A stretch of 60,000 nucleotides of DNA from Takakia lepidozioides (GCA_030704615.1 CM060734.1:23190001-23250000); one strand, 5' to 3'. Counted from the first letter of the stretch, positions 45,642-56,825 are shown. Numbers and translations are program-made. The notes: a model not told the origin generated them from the letters alone.

Positions 45642-46440
45642 TGTTAGAGGGCTGTCTGGGACTTAGACACTTTTATGGGCTCTGTGGGGTACCCTTAATT
45701 TTTGCGCAGACTTACGGATGGTAGACTTAGACCAACAGAGGCCTTAGGGGTGACAGGCACAGGCTTTAGGGGTGGTAGACAGGCTTACACACTCCGACAC
45801 AGCCTTACACAGTCTGTCACAGTCAATCACAGCCTATCACAATTAGTCACAGTCTATCACAGCTCGGCACAACTTCGCACAGCCCGACACAGCTTTACAC
45901 AGCCAGTTACAGCCGACACAGTCCGACACAGCCAGTCATAGCTTTGCACAGTCACAGGTTGGCACAGCCCGTCACAGCGTACATAGGGAACGGTTATCAT
46001 TAGCAGGGAACGACTGTGCGAGAACGACTGCAGAGGGAACGTGTTACTTCAGGGGTGACAGTTAGTTAGTTAGGCGGTTAGAACAGCTTGCAGGTAGATT
46101 AGGCAGAGCAGCAACAGGAAGGGGATCACTTTTCGGGGAGCACTTCTTGATCATGAGCAAAGGAGATCAGGCGGAGAACAGGAACGGAAGCAAGGATGGA
46201 GAGATGATTTGATCGATGCTTGAATCATGTAAGCTGTAGAATTGTACTGTAGGACAGATTAGAGACACTATGGCTACGGTCTGATACTGAACATAGATTA
46301 ATATGATACACATACCTTACCCACACTGTGTAGAGAGAATTGAGTGAAGCTGTGGAATGAATGGTTGAGCAATCAGAACTTGGTAGATTGCTGATATGAA
46401 AGCAAGAAGGAATACAAACAAGAAGCACTACCATGATACA
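45642..46440 (+). repeat. Probable 3' LTR of gypsy-3
   Basis: Begins TGTTAGAGGG after the polypurine tract. It contains many short words of the CACAGC/CACAGT type with about 10-bp spacing (45785-45980), as does 41398-41505. The end is uncertain; CCATGATACA at about 46440 would give a normal CA end. No second LTR is in the window for comparison. Confidence 0.5.
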
Positions 46441-46453
46441 CTAGATGTAGGTC

Positions 46454-47002
46454 ATGACTGATTGTTTTGAGCGGGCTGAGTGCTTAGAGATATCCAACTC
46501 TTCTATCTTGGAGTTCCCTCCTTGGATAGCGAAGGGATGGGTGAGCAAAAGCCGCTCGACACCTGCGTGTACCTTCAGTAAACTCCAACTCCACCATAAT
46601 GTCTACCATCTCTGGCTCACGCAATTGCGAACCTCGAATCCCGCTCCGTCGAATGCAGGTGGCATTTTCACAGGCCTGCATTTTGGAAGTGTGCGCCCAC
46701 CGGGAATGGAGAGGGAACAAGTAATCAGTGAAGTGTTTCAACACGGAGATGCAAACATTGAAAACCCAGTGCGGAACACCCTCTGTTCTATCATTTTGGG
46801 GCTATCAGCATACGTGCCCGCATTGGCCGGCAACGGCTATCCACACAGCCGATCCAAGCTGACTGTCTGCACAATGTTTTACCCCCACCAAGGGGCTAGA
46901 CAAAGAAGGTGCCACGACATTACGGGAAGAAATCGTGCTACAACCACCGGCGTCTCGGCTCCGACTTGCCTATTGCGGCCCCGAAATAGCACGTCAGGAT
47001 GA
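46454..47002 (+). other. Open frame with weak kinesin-like motif
   Basis: 182 open codons. Codons near 46740-46875 read ILGLSAYVPALAGNGYPHS then RSKLT, which resembles the conserved end of a kinesin motor domain (LGxVIxALA ... PYRxSKLT), but key residues differ and no ATP-binding motif is seen. It could be a captured host gene fragment, as MULEs often carry, or coincidence. Confidence 0.25.
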
Positions 47003-47120
47003 AGACTGCATGATGCCAGCGGAGTCGGGTCGCAGGGATAGCAAACTCGGACTTCTCAATTTTGGGGCCGAAATAGCAAAGTTACACCGGCCTATTTCGG
47101 TGCCGAAATAGGCAAACTAG
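46965..47120. repeat. Palindrome triplet, left copy
   Basis: Three palindrome-like sites centred at 46979.5, 47066.5 and 47101.5 (the last is 22 bp, CCTATTTCGG-TG-CCGAAATAGG). The same arrangement recurs at 48095-48245 with centres 48110.5, 48198.5 and 48233.5. The accessory gene copy e lies between the two direct repeats. Confidence 0.8.
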
Positions 47121-47249
47121 TGGGAATATACTTTGTACGTACTTTGTGGAGTTCTTGAGCCGGAATACTTTAAAAATTGGTTATTCACCTTGGCACGCGG
47201 ATGACATTGAGGCGCCAATTTTCCATCCGGCGGGAGCGGGATATAGACG

Positions 47250-47901
47250 TTGCGAGATGACAGGCGGCCAGGTGGCACCCTGGTTGCAGTGGCTCAATTG
47301 TTGGAGCTGCCTGTGCTCATCCGCCATGAGGGGGAGGTTCAAATATCTTGGGTGGATTGTGCGAGAGTCATTCTCATCGACAATACAGACGTCCTGCGCC
47401 CCTCCTTCGCAAGGATGTCGTGCTTCCGGAACCAAGACGACTGCCCTTATTGAGGCGTGGATTATGAAATGTTTACGCCAAAATCGGGAGACGTCCGAGA
47501 TATATCACAGACGATTCTGGGGCAAAGCGGGAATCATTGACAGCGCTGGAGTATTTGCCAGGCTACTACGCTTTCGAGCGGGGTGAGGATTTTGGTCTGT
47601 CTAGTCCGTGGCTCCTACACATCCTTGACTCCGATTTTCCCACATTCAGACGTATACTCCTGAATGATTACGCTCCTCTTATCCAGTGTATGGGGACATT
47701 CGCATTGGGATGGAGGACGAAACACACAGAGACTGCGTGCCCATAGTGAAGCTTTCCAAATTCCATGGTGGTTTGATTGAAGGGCATGACATTGTGGTCA
47801 ACTTGAACAAGGGAGCGACAACAGCTGCAATCCAGTTTACCTGGAGGAGCCCCATGACTCATGAGCTCGTCTTCAAACCAGTCGAAGTTCCGTTCACTTA
47901 G
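47250..47901 (+). pseudogene. Small accessory protein family, copy e
   Basis: N-part: PVLIRHEGEVQISWVDCA, DVLRPSFARMSCFRNQDDC with a TGA/TAG interruption near 47451, and YEMF. The middle is frameshifted. C-part (47686-47901): MYGDIRIGMEDE, KFHGGLIEGHDIVVNLNKG, AIQFTWRSPMTHELVF, KPVEVPFT and stop. AATAAA follows at 47981. Its position relative to the methyltransferase gene (3' side, opposite strand) equals that of copy b in the inferred ancestral element 1. Function unknown. Confidence 0.6.
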
Positions 47902-47980
47902 TGACTTTCATTCAGAATACTTTAGATTTGCATGCACCATCTGCATAGTTAACGTGCTTCATATGCAACTCATGTGGATC

Positions 47981-47986
47981 AATAAA
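47981..47986 (+). promoter_or_regulatory. Polyadenylation signal of accessory copy e
   Basis: AATAAA in the context TGTGGATCAATAAAAAGCC, conserved with the signals at 15786 and 39216. Confidence 0.5.
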
Positions 47987-48094
47987 AAGCCCATGTTGTG
48001 GGCATTTATGTGGAATGTACATCCTTCATTCTCAAAATGGACAACTCGTCATATCGACCAATTTCCCGCCACAACGTTCCATTTCGTTCCTCGG

Positions 48095-48245
48095 ACCTGC
48101 CTATTGCGGCGCCGAAATAGCACATGAGGATGAAAACTGCATGGTCCCACCGGATTGCGTTCCAGCGGGATAGCAAATTTCCAGTTTGCGATTTTGGGGC
48201 CAACATAACAAACTTGGACCGTGCTATTTTGGCGCCAAAATACCA
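48095..48245. repeat. Palindrome triplet, right copy
   Basis: A direct repeat of 46965-47120: CCTATTGCGGCGCCGAAATAG, then ATTTTGGGGCC, then CTATTTTGG-CG-CCAAAATA. Spacings of 88 and 35 bp against 87 and 35 bp in the left copy. Confidence 0.8.
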
Positions 48246-48636
48246 AAGTCGAATGGGATAAAGGACCGTGTTTTCAAGGCTTCAAGTGCACCATTTTGTG
48301 TTGTGCATATGCCATATATTACTTGTAGGTTACTTTATTTTACTTTACGTTTCTTTTGCTTTTAGTATTACATTGAAGTTTGCGGAAGATATGTCGGGAA
48401 TGTGACATCCAGAGCCTGAACACAATGATTTCCAAAATCGTCATTTTTATTCATGAAGGGAATAAGAACTGTACAACAGAAGGATCGAAATGAGACTGTA
48501 CTATGGCGAGGATCTGCAATCATTGTCCAATGCATCCCCGGCCTCATGCAAGGAAGGCTACCCTTCACCTGCCTCCGATCCTTCGCTATTGCTTCCGCTG
48601 TTACTCTCAGCAACCCTCCCCTCAAAAATACCATCC

Positions 48637-50694
48637 TCACCAGCTGGAACTGTCCTCATCATCCCCCTCGCTCTCAGACGCGGATTCTATGACAAACTTG
48701 CCTACTCTGCCTTTCACAATTCCATGTTTGGCCTCATGCTTCATTATCATTCTTTGCTCCTTCTCGAATATCAACTGCTCGCACCGATTAGGCCTCTCCT
48801 CCCTCCTGATGGTTTCTCTAGCAGCCGTGTCTGCATAGGATGGTAGACAAAAAGGCTTCTGGGGACTCGCAAGAAACATTTTTTTGGCAAAGAATGGCCG
48901 ATGCAATTCCATCTCTTCCTCTGCAACAGGGTCCGATTCGGGCAAGTCTCCCACCATTTCCTCGTCGGACGACTCTGCAAGGCTGAGTGCATGCACAACA
49001 AAACAATCAGGCAGATGAGAATAATCAAACAGGGAATCATCTGCAGGTTGCATGGTCCCTACAACCAAAACCATTACACTTACGATGGTGCAACTCACTC
49101 GAAGACAGGCATTGTAGGAAGCGGCATCCCGGAGTCGGACGAACTCCTGGACTTCCTCCTCCTCCCCTTCCACCTCCTGTTCTGCGTTGTTCTGCTGCTC
49201 AATTGGAGGGGTTCGCTGCAGGCCCGCCAAATTCAAATCGTACAAGGCCGTATCCCCCTCAAATGAAAACACAAATCGGTTGGACACCCTCCCCGCCCAC
49301 ATACAGGCACCTGCGAATGGATACGAGGGAACCAAAGCCAATGTCAATACCAGAAGGACTCGCTTCCTCACGCACGCATACAAAGACAATCGCCAAACGC
49401 ATCAATTTTGGTGCCGCAATTACAAGATGGTCTGACCTGTATTTGTAGTGACGTCGAGGACCCTGCCTTCAACATCCGTGCACGTTTCCATGAGTGTCTG
49501 GATGAATGCAGGACTCCTGGTCCTGCCATACCTCCAAGGCTTGCCTGCCAAGTCACATGGCATGTCCTTCTCTCCCACATGGTTGAAGATGACGTTATAC
49601 TCCACAGTCCACTGGATCAACTGTAGAGTCAACAAGTCGGCCTACTGGACGAAATTTGAATTTCGAATGTACCTTCACGAAGCAGAATGCCTGAAACATA
49701 AGAGTCTGCAAACAAGGAAGGCAAAAAGTTAAAGGAAGCCGACACGTACATGAGCAATTTCGGCGCCGAAATTGGCATAAGAGAGGAAAAGTGCAGCATA
49801 CCTTGTGACCCTCGTTGAATAGACCCTGCGTATTGATGCAAGTCCAGATCCTCTTCAACATGGGTGATGCACTTTTTTCAATACCAACCACAACATCGCT
49901 CAGTTTGCAGGCACAATGGACGCAGCAAAGTTTGTAGGATACAGTGACAACAATTGCCCAACATTCACAACTTGCATGTGGTTATTTCGGCGCCGCAATA
50001 CCCACTGCAGCTTGGCTAAATTCACTATTAGAACCCAAACTGTAAACAGGAGGATGCATTGGTAGTAGAGTACCTGAATAGGACTCGCATTGCTGCTTTG
50101 TCGGCCCCCTCCTACTCTTCGATGTATACGATGCGTCTTGCCTTTGCCACTTCTCTGAAAAACAGGTTTGGGAATCGCCCTTGCCAGGATTGCACGTAGT
50201 TCTCCATTGTCTCCGGTTTTGTCCAGTCGATCTGCAACTTGAAAGTGGTGGTGTTGCAATCCAATTGTTTTTGGGCGTGGGTCAGTACCTGTAGCATTGC
50301 AGGACTCCGAAACAATCATGAATTTCAAATTGCGATGAAGTCCAACAGACACAAGAGGAGGACATTATACCTGATGCCACCAAGTCATGACATTCAGCCA
50401 GTCGTTCATTTTTTCGTCAGTTGGCTCAATGGGAAAGTGGTACAACAGCTTCGTGTTTGTATGGCCGTTCCTGATTTGCAGCCACCTCGTCTGCATGTTC
50501 TGACATCAGTTAGAAAAAAGAACCTCACAGAGGAATCCTGAGAAGGCAGAAAACAAGAACAAGCACATGCTAACCTTCTCCGCCGGGTCAATACATGACA
50601 CTGCGATATGATGAAGTTTCTCCATGGACATTTCCGGGCAGCTGCAGGGTTGAGTGGACCAAAAACGGCAGATCCTGCTCCATGAAAGTCCATG
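48637..50694 (-). pseudogene. DNA methyltransferase-like gene, copy C (5' truncated)
   Basis: Homologous to copies A and B from exon 4 onward; the ParB part is missing. Recognisable exons on the minus strand: MEKLHHIAVSCIDPAEK (near 50575-50640), QTRWL ... MNDWLNVMTWWHQ (near 50370-50500), LTHAQKQLDCNTTTFKLQ to ADKAAMRVLF (50290-50085), PMLKRIWTCINTQGLFNEG (near 49810-49870), RYGRTRSPAFIQTLMETC and VLDVTTNTG (49440-49535), ACMWAGRVSNRFVFSFEGD (from 49312), then HRPFFAKKMF, LPSYADTAARETI and an acidic tail. Motif I is degraded (VTTNTG for LICGTG) and the exon holding the motif IV region is not found. Three introns contain palindromes of the CGGCGCCG/CGGTGCCG type (about 49988, 49764, 49397). 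Confidence 0.7.
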
Positions 50695-50739
50695 ACAAAA
50701 AAAAATAAAAATTGATGATACTATCCCAAAAAATATTTA

Positions 50740-50912
50740 ATGATAGATTCCGTTCTGATTGAGAATCATGAACCACGGGAACTAAAATGCGGCACCGCAT
50801 TTCCGTCCGAAGAAGTTGGTCAGGTTCTGAACGTTCTGCTTGCCATGAAACAAAACCAACAATACCTTAGCAGATCATTCATGGAGGAGATACTAAAAGC
50901 GTTTTGTGACGG
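50740..50912 (+). other. Chimeric filler: one element-1 array unit joined to a gypsy gene fragment
   Basis: 50748-50812 is a single unit of the 53-bp array type (spacer TTCTGATTGAGAATCATGAA, then AAATGCGGCACCGCATTT), foreign to element 2, whose palindromes are otherwise of the other type. It runs straight into 50813-50910, which encodes EVGQVLNVLLAMKQNQQYL and matches the minus-strand gypsy-3 frame at about 42290-42390. It sits between the truncated methyltransferase gene and the array, as if filling a repaired break. Confidence 0.7.
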
Positions 50913-50924
50913 AGACCTCCATCC

Positions 50925-51385
50925 GTATTTCAAGGCCGAAATTCATTCGTCGCGTGCAGAATGACTTTTATCAAGAACATGTTCATCCGAAATCCATCCG
51001 TCGGGTGCAGAATGACTTTCATCACGAACATGTTCATCCAAATTTGGTGTCGAAATCCATCCGTTTTGTGCAGAATGAGTTTCATCACGAACATTTTCAT
51101 CCAAATTTTGGCGGCAAAATCCATCCGTCACGTGCACAATGAGTTTCATCACGAACATGTTCATCCGAATTAGGGCGCAGAAAACCATCGCTTGCATGCA
51201 GAATGAGTTTCATGAGGAACATGTTCATCCTAATTTCGGCGCCGAAATTCATCGGTCGCGTAGAGCATGAGTTCCATCACCGATATCTTCATCCGAATTT
51301 TGGCACCGAAATTCATCCGCTGCCTTCAAAATCAGTTCCATGACCGACATGTTCATCCGAATTTTGGTGCCGCAAATCATCCATA
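50925..51385 (+). repeat. 64-bp phased palindrome array of element 2
   Basis: Eight units. Palindrome core ATTTTGGCGCCGAAAT or similar followed by CATCCG, TGCAGAATGAGTTTCATCAC and GAACATGTTCATCC. Symmetry centres at 51048.5, 51112.5, 51176.5, 51240.5, 51304.5 and 51368.5: exactly 64 bp each time. The first unit (centre about 50934.5) fits the same register if the second has lost 14 bp, including its palindrome core. The array lies between the methyltransferase gene (minus) and the transposase gene (plus), the same place as the 53-bp array in element 1. Confidence 0.9.
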
Positions 51386-51555
51386 GGCTTGACTTAATGT
51401 AGCCCAACTGGTAGTACATCCCAATTCAGGCACTCAAAAACAAAAATTTCAGATGTCAATTTGTTGTGGTCATCCATATTTGTCACGTACATTACACACA
51501 TTCATCCATACCTGCTCTGATCACCCATCCTGTTGGATCCACAATCCTCTAGAAA
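51386..51555. promoter_or_regulatory. Presumed 5' region of transposase copy 2
   Basis: 170 bp between the array and the first ATG of the transposase frame. No TATA box or other element could be fixed. Assigned by position only. Confidence 0.3.
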
Positions 51556-54500
51556 ATGATTGAGGATGTTTGTAGGACGCCCTCTTGTCATTGCAGGACT
51601 TCGCTGTGGAGCGTACAGAGAGTTCTTGTCCTCAATATGGACGCTCGTGTTTGGGAAAATGTGTACTTCCATCCTCATTCTCTGAAAGCTAAAATACCCT
51701 GCAACAATGGATTTGCAATTGTCACTGAGCAGTACTTGTGTGTCAAGTTCGGCCTCCGTCCGGGAACAGTGTTCTTGGAAGATGAGACGAATGATGCTTA
51801 TGGGAATTTTTTGGAAAGTGTTGTCATTCTGCATGCAGATTTCGACAACGGCAAAGAGTGGCGGCTCCCAGCTTTCTGAACTCATACAGTACAGTGCAAT
51901 TGGTGAAATCGTGCCTAAAGAGTTCCCACGCTGGAACTTGGCTGAGCCTCCTTTCACAAAAGGGTCTAGCGTGCAAGATGTGAAGTCTGCCATGAGGGAT
52001 GTGGGCACCTCCTCACAAGCAGAGAAGCCGAAACATGTGAAAAGGGAAACCAAATCGGAGGAGGTGCCGCTCCATCGCTTGTCGGTGGGTGTACTTTGCA
52101 GGGAAACAGTCGTCCACAACTTATCCAGTGACGATGAAGACTGTATGGTCCTTCCATCATATGTGTCAAAGTCGTCCGTCTCCAGGAGTGTGCCAATGTC
52201 GGCAGACCATGAGCACACACCCTCGGACTCAACTTCTGTCCGCTCAGTAATTGACATATTGCAGAGAATGAAGACAACGGGTTCCCACTCCAATGACCTT
52301 CTTATGCTTGACTACGACAAAACTCCAATCCATTCCGTGGAGACTTTGCCTGAAGTTGTGGATGGGAATGCTATCTATGAGTTCCCTCCAGTGTCGCCGA
52401 GCGCAGGCCTCGATGGCATGCTGGCAGGAATGAACATGAAACATGGCGGCCACCCATGGTGTGTCACCAAAACTTCCTCGTCCAATCTGGGTGATGAAGT
52501 TCGTGTGAGATATGTCTTGTGTGCTGGACATCTGAAATGTTTCTCAAGCACATGTTACCACTACACAAGCAAAGGCACCCGGAATGAGACAAACTGGATT
52601 GGCAATTTGACGACCCCATTTTGTCCTCAAGGTAGAGTTCCTCCAGGAGCGTTCAAGTGTGCCCATTGCAACGCAGCCCCTACATGCATGTCCGTGTGCA
52701 ACGCCAAACAGTACTACGTCGGGACCGTCGGCCCTGCGTGCACCAGAGCATGCATTCACATCGGAAAGCATGACCACCCCATCGCTAGAGACAATTCAAG
52801 AATCGCTTTTCAACAGGCCCACGATATTATCAAGGAGGAGGTGAGGTTGAGGCCGGGCGCAAAACCAAAGCAGATACAGCTCGCATCCGCACATCGAATT
52901 GCGATAGGCAAAATAATGTCGGATGACGGGAGCACAAGAGAGAAGTTGGGCGAGGGGGACATGAAGGAGCTGCTGGAAGCTGTCTCCCATGTGTGCAGCC
53001 CCAATGTCAGGAACCACATTGTCGGCTGCAAGAAGCAAATCAGGAGAGGATAAGACATGCAGTCAATCTTGGAAGTGAAGCGCACATGCCGCTACGACTT
53101 CATCCAGGGCAGCTTCTTTTCTGGTCAAGGCTCAGAGACGGACAGGTGCTTCATATTTAAGATGTCAACGTCCGGACCGGGGAACGGTGTCGATTTGGTG
53201 AATAGGATGACCAGTGGAGACCTCTCAAATTGCGGGGTCATGTTCGACCACATCAGACGAATTACCAATCACGATTGGGTGACAATGGGGACACACGTAT
53301 ACGACCCACATTGCAGAAAGTTGATGACCATTGCTATATTTGAAATGAAAGGAGATGACACAAATTTGAAGGTGCATATGTGGTGCGGAATTAAAGAGCA
53401 AATGGCGAGAGCGAAGTTGCCCCCTCCCAATTTTAGGGGCTTCATGGCTGACAATGCCCAGGCGAACTGGGTTGCAGTGAGAAGGGTCTATGGGGATGAC
53501 CCAAAGATGGAAAGTAAGGAGAGATTTTGCGGATTTCACTTCATGCAGAGTTTGACGCAAAATACGAAAAGGTTCGTGGCGTCACGCCACCGGCAGGATC
53601 ATATTACTATGTGCCTTGCGTGGAAAAATGCGCCTTCCATCGACGAAGTGGAGACCAAGTTCACAACCATATGCGCATGGTGGGTGTCTTCAGGGGCTGT
53701 GGATGTCAAAGATCAGCCAGAACTGCAAACGTGGCTTGTGTGGTGGCACTACAGATTCCGCCAGTTTAGAGACTACATGCGACAAGTGACAAAAAATTTG
53801 ACTTCACAATTGTTTTAAACTTGTGCTTCGACATTGTCCACAATGAATTACAATTTCCAATTCTCTTCAACAAGACATGAGCTTGGAGGATGACACGGAT
53901 ATGCCGACGACAAACATGGCCGAATCGGTCCACTCTTCCTGGCGTGCTTCTTCGGCGACACATCTCGTTGACAAGTTGACAGCAACAACAAAAGATATTG
54001 TGAGGGCCATCATGCAACAATCTGGTTACTACCAATTTCTGGGAAAGCAATGGGGTATCGGACCAGACAGGCAGGAGATGTTGATGAGGGCGGCGCATCG
54101 TTCTAGCGATCCCAAAAAATGGAGTGCTGCATTGCGGGAAACAATAAGCTCAACGTCGTTACACAGTCGGGGGAACTGCATGGAGGGTGATGTCCGCAGC
54201 CGACCGGTGAAGAGAAGAATTGACGACAACCCGGAGGTGACGGGGATTCATGGAGATCAGATATGAACATCCGCACTCAACTTCAAGGCCCAATGATGTT
54301 GCATCCGACGCCTCCTCCCACCAGGACTCCCACCCCCTCTCCTGCAGCATCGATGGAATCGATGCCAGACTCGGGATAACATCCTGAGGACGAACATGTT
54401 GCTCCCATTATCGTTACCCAATACGACATCCCAGTCATGGAGAGAGATGTGTTGGCCTCGCAGTGGAGAATTGCACGGACTCGTCACTCATTTCACGGCA

Positions 54501-55296
54501 AATGTTGTGTTGTTCGTGTCGACACCAACCAGAGATGCAATGAGATGATTCGGAGGAGCCCGTAGGGCGGTGTGCTTGCCCCTTGCTTCACAGGGAGATT
54601 TTTGTGCGCAAAGTTTGTAAAGACCACACTGAAGGAGTTCCGGTTCTGCAGGCACGACATCATGTCATGTGTATTCGGCAAGCCCAAGTATGGTGTACAA
54701 GGCATGCCTGAACCACCCGCAGTCTGGCCTGTGGCAACTGGTACATATCTTACCCTAGATGAGGCAGACGCTCTGGGATGTGTAGGGTTTCGACTAGTGG
54801 AGATGACAGACGTTCCTCGAAATCCAATTCCCAATCGTCATCCTCCTCCCACAAAAAACTCTTCACCCCGCATACCGGTGGGTGACCCCGCAGCTTGGCC
54901 GACCCATCGGTTGGAGAAATTGAAAAGACACAGCCACCAACAAAGGCGAATGACACCAAGATGGCCAACGCTCTTGCAATGCCCTGCATAGTGCAAGGTT
55001 GCAGGGATGTTTCTCACCCCGGGATGGGGCGCATATTTCAGTTGTCCACAGCTGGGTCCGTTGCGCACAGTGTCGTGTATGCAATCACGGTTTCTCAGTA
55101 CCCAACCTGCAACTATGAGGACTTCCTTGTCATGGAATCAAAGAACGCAGCATACATCCCCTGCAAACACATGTATTACATTTTTCTGAAGTGCATGAGG
55201 TGCATATCTGCAGTGGACGTCTTCATCCATGCTCCAACATTGAGATTCAACGAGCTGCACAAGGCCCTCAGGCAGGATACAGGGAGGACTGGTTGA
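51556..55296 (+). pseudogene. MULE-like transposase with SWIM finger, copy 2 (broken)
   Basis: Diverged copy of the gene at 4554-744. Blocks: 51556-51879 (LRPGTVFLEDETND), a frameshift near 51873-51878, then about 51880-53053 with the zinc-like region HPWCVTKTSS, VLCAGHLKC, FKCAHC and AKQYYV. A TAA at 53051 stands where copy 1 has TCG; the frame goes on to 53785 with the catalytic core (YDPHCRKLMTIA, GFMADNAQANW, FHFMQSL). An intron of about 88 bp (GT at 53786, AG before 53874) precedes MPTTNMAESVHSSW. More breaks near 54240, 54379 and 54562. The C-terminal SWIM finger is damaged: PTCNYEDF then IPCKHMYY, with tyrosine replacing the second cysteine. Not functional as it stands. Confidence 0.85.
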
Positions 55297-56053
55297 CATT
55301 CCACATTCGGGAAGGAGAAAGTGGCAAGACACTTTTTTCATTGTTGCAATAGCGGCGCTACTCTATTTTTTCGATATGTGGAATTGACATTCCCACCCAA
55401 TTCTAGTACATTCATCTTCTTGCACCATATTTTTTTGGCAGGAAATATACACTTGGTGGCATGGCTTTAGGTGCATTTCGGTGCCGCAATACATGAAATG
55501 TGGCCTTTGACCGTGAATGGCGTGGGCATGCTTTTTAATTTTGGTTCTGTCTATTAATTATTGGATCCGAGGAAAGCCTTCATTGTGTGCAGATACAGGG
55601 GCATTCTGGCCTATTTCGGTGCCATTATTGAACTGTATACTGCATAGTGCTTCCTTGTTACTGCTCTTCATTCATTTTGTGGAGATTTCGTAGCCCATTG
55701 TGGCGTATTCGTCCGCCTTTATCTGAAAACTCTGATTTGCTACCAATACTATGAGACTGTACTGCAAATGTGATGCATTTACAAGATTACAAGTGTTGTG
55801 TTCCACTGCGAAGGCTCTTACTGCACATTCCTGCATTCACATACTGCACCTTGTGCACACAGCAATCCATACGACAAATGACACGTCCCAGCAATACTGG
55901 CAGTCAATTGCAAAAAACCTTTACAAAAGATTATCCAAGCATGTATATTCCTCATATGGCACAGGGAAGCTACGGTACTTCTGGAGGAAAATGTATATGC
56001 CATGAGTGTCTGGGAGTCCAAACATGTCTACTCTAAACATGCAAGAAGGGCGG
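55297..56053. other. Non-coding region after transposase 2
   Basis: No gene recognised. It contains imperfect palindrome halves of the element 2 type at about 55483-55500 (ATTTCGGTGCCGCAAT) and 55613-55630 (CTATTTCGGTGCCATTA). The rest is AT-rich spacer. Confidence 0.4.
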
Positions 56054-56623
56054 CTATGGTCCCCTCGCCCAACTAGAAGGAACTCGAACTAGCCTCTCAA
56101 GGATCTCTTGAGTGACCAGGTGCCAAAATTTGAACAAAATGTTAGCGGATTCTGTCGCCTGGTTGAAACTAACGAGGATGTCGTGTTTATCGATAACGCC
56201 CCATTTGTAGAACGACATTTTCACAGTGGGCCCTGTGTTCCCCTCCTGCTCATCCTCATAACTCAAGAGAATGTCCTCAGTTTGCGAGCCAGTCCGTCCA
56301 CGCGTAAAGTTATCACCTATGCACTCATCATACGTCCACTCGCATCGATACAACAACGTTGTGCGTGACCTGTTTGGCTCCCAGTGAAGCGGAAGGTCCA
56401 TGTCCATGATGATGCGCAGGAACCACCTCCTCGCTAGATGAGGTCCAGGAGAATCGTGGAATCCTGTAAGAAACTCCATTGCTCTCAGTTGGACAAGTCG
56501 AGGATCGTCCCTGTAAACATCTAGTAAGACAATGATGGCATCTGTTTTCGGGGCAATGAGTCCCGTCTGGCGTCGATAGGTGTGATTCGGGCACGCCATG
56601 GCCTCACGACACAACAAGAACAC
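56054..56623 (-). CDS. Small accessory protein family, copy f (intact frame)
   Basis: 189 codons starting MFLLCREAMACPNHTYRRQ; the only family copy here without an internal stop or frameshift. Shared core: DAIIVLLDVY, LRAMEFLTGFHDS, FLRIIMDMDLPLHW, LLYRCEWTYDECIGDNF, DILLSYEDEQEGN, VKMSFYKWGVIDKHDILVSF, FKFWHLVTQEI and LVRVPSSW. Compared with the others it is strongly diverged, yet length and order are kept, which argues for a real protein. It sits on the transposase side of element 2 facing the transposase gene. I recognise no catalytic or membrane motif. An upstream exon may exist. Confidence 0.6.
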   Translation of the reverse strand: MFLLCREAMACPNHTYRRQTGLIAPKTDAIIVLLDVYRDDPRLVQLRAMEFLTGFHDSPGPHLARRWFLRIIMDMDLPLHWEPNRSRTTLLYRCEWTYDECIGDNFTRGRTGSQTEDILLSYEDEQEGNTGPTVKMSFYKWGVIDKHDILVSFNQATESANILFKFWHLVTQEILERLVRVPSSWARGP

Positions 56624-56825
56624 ATAACAGAGAGGAGATGGGCACAGAAGAGAAGAGAGAAGAGCAAAATGAGAGTGAGGCCGGCGGAAGAGGGATATAT
56701 CATTGCTGCACTGCCAATGTGGTATGCGGCAGAACTCAAATTTCCTCCCACATGTGTGCTTTTATTAGACAAATTCGCACCAGTTTCAGGACAGTTTGCA
56801 TCTGGCAGTTTTCGGCCATGTCCTG

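Noticed and set aside
50906-51197. Frames with repeated NEFHHEHVHPN or MNMFVMK peptides
   Set aside because: Translation of the 64-bp DNA array; both strands and several frames are open, so it is not evidence for a protein.
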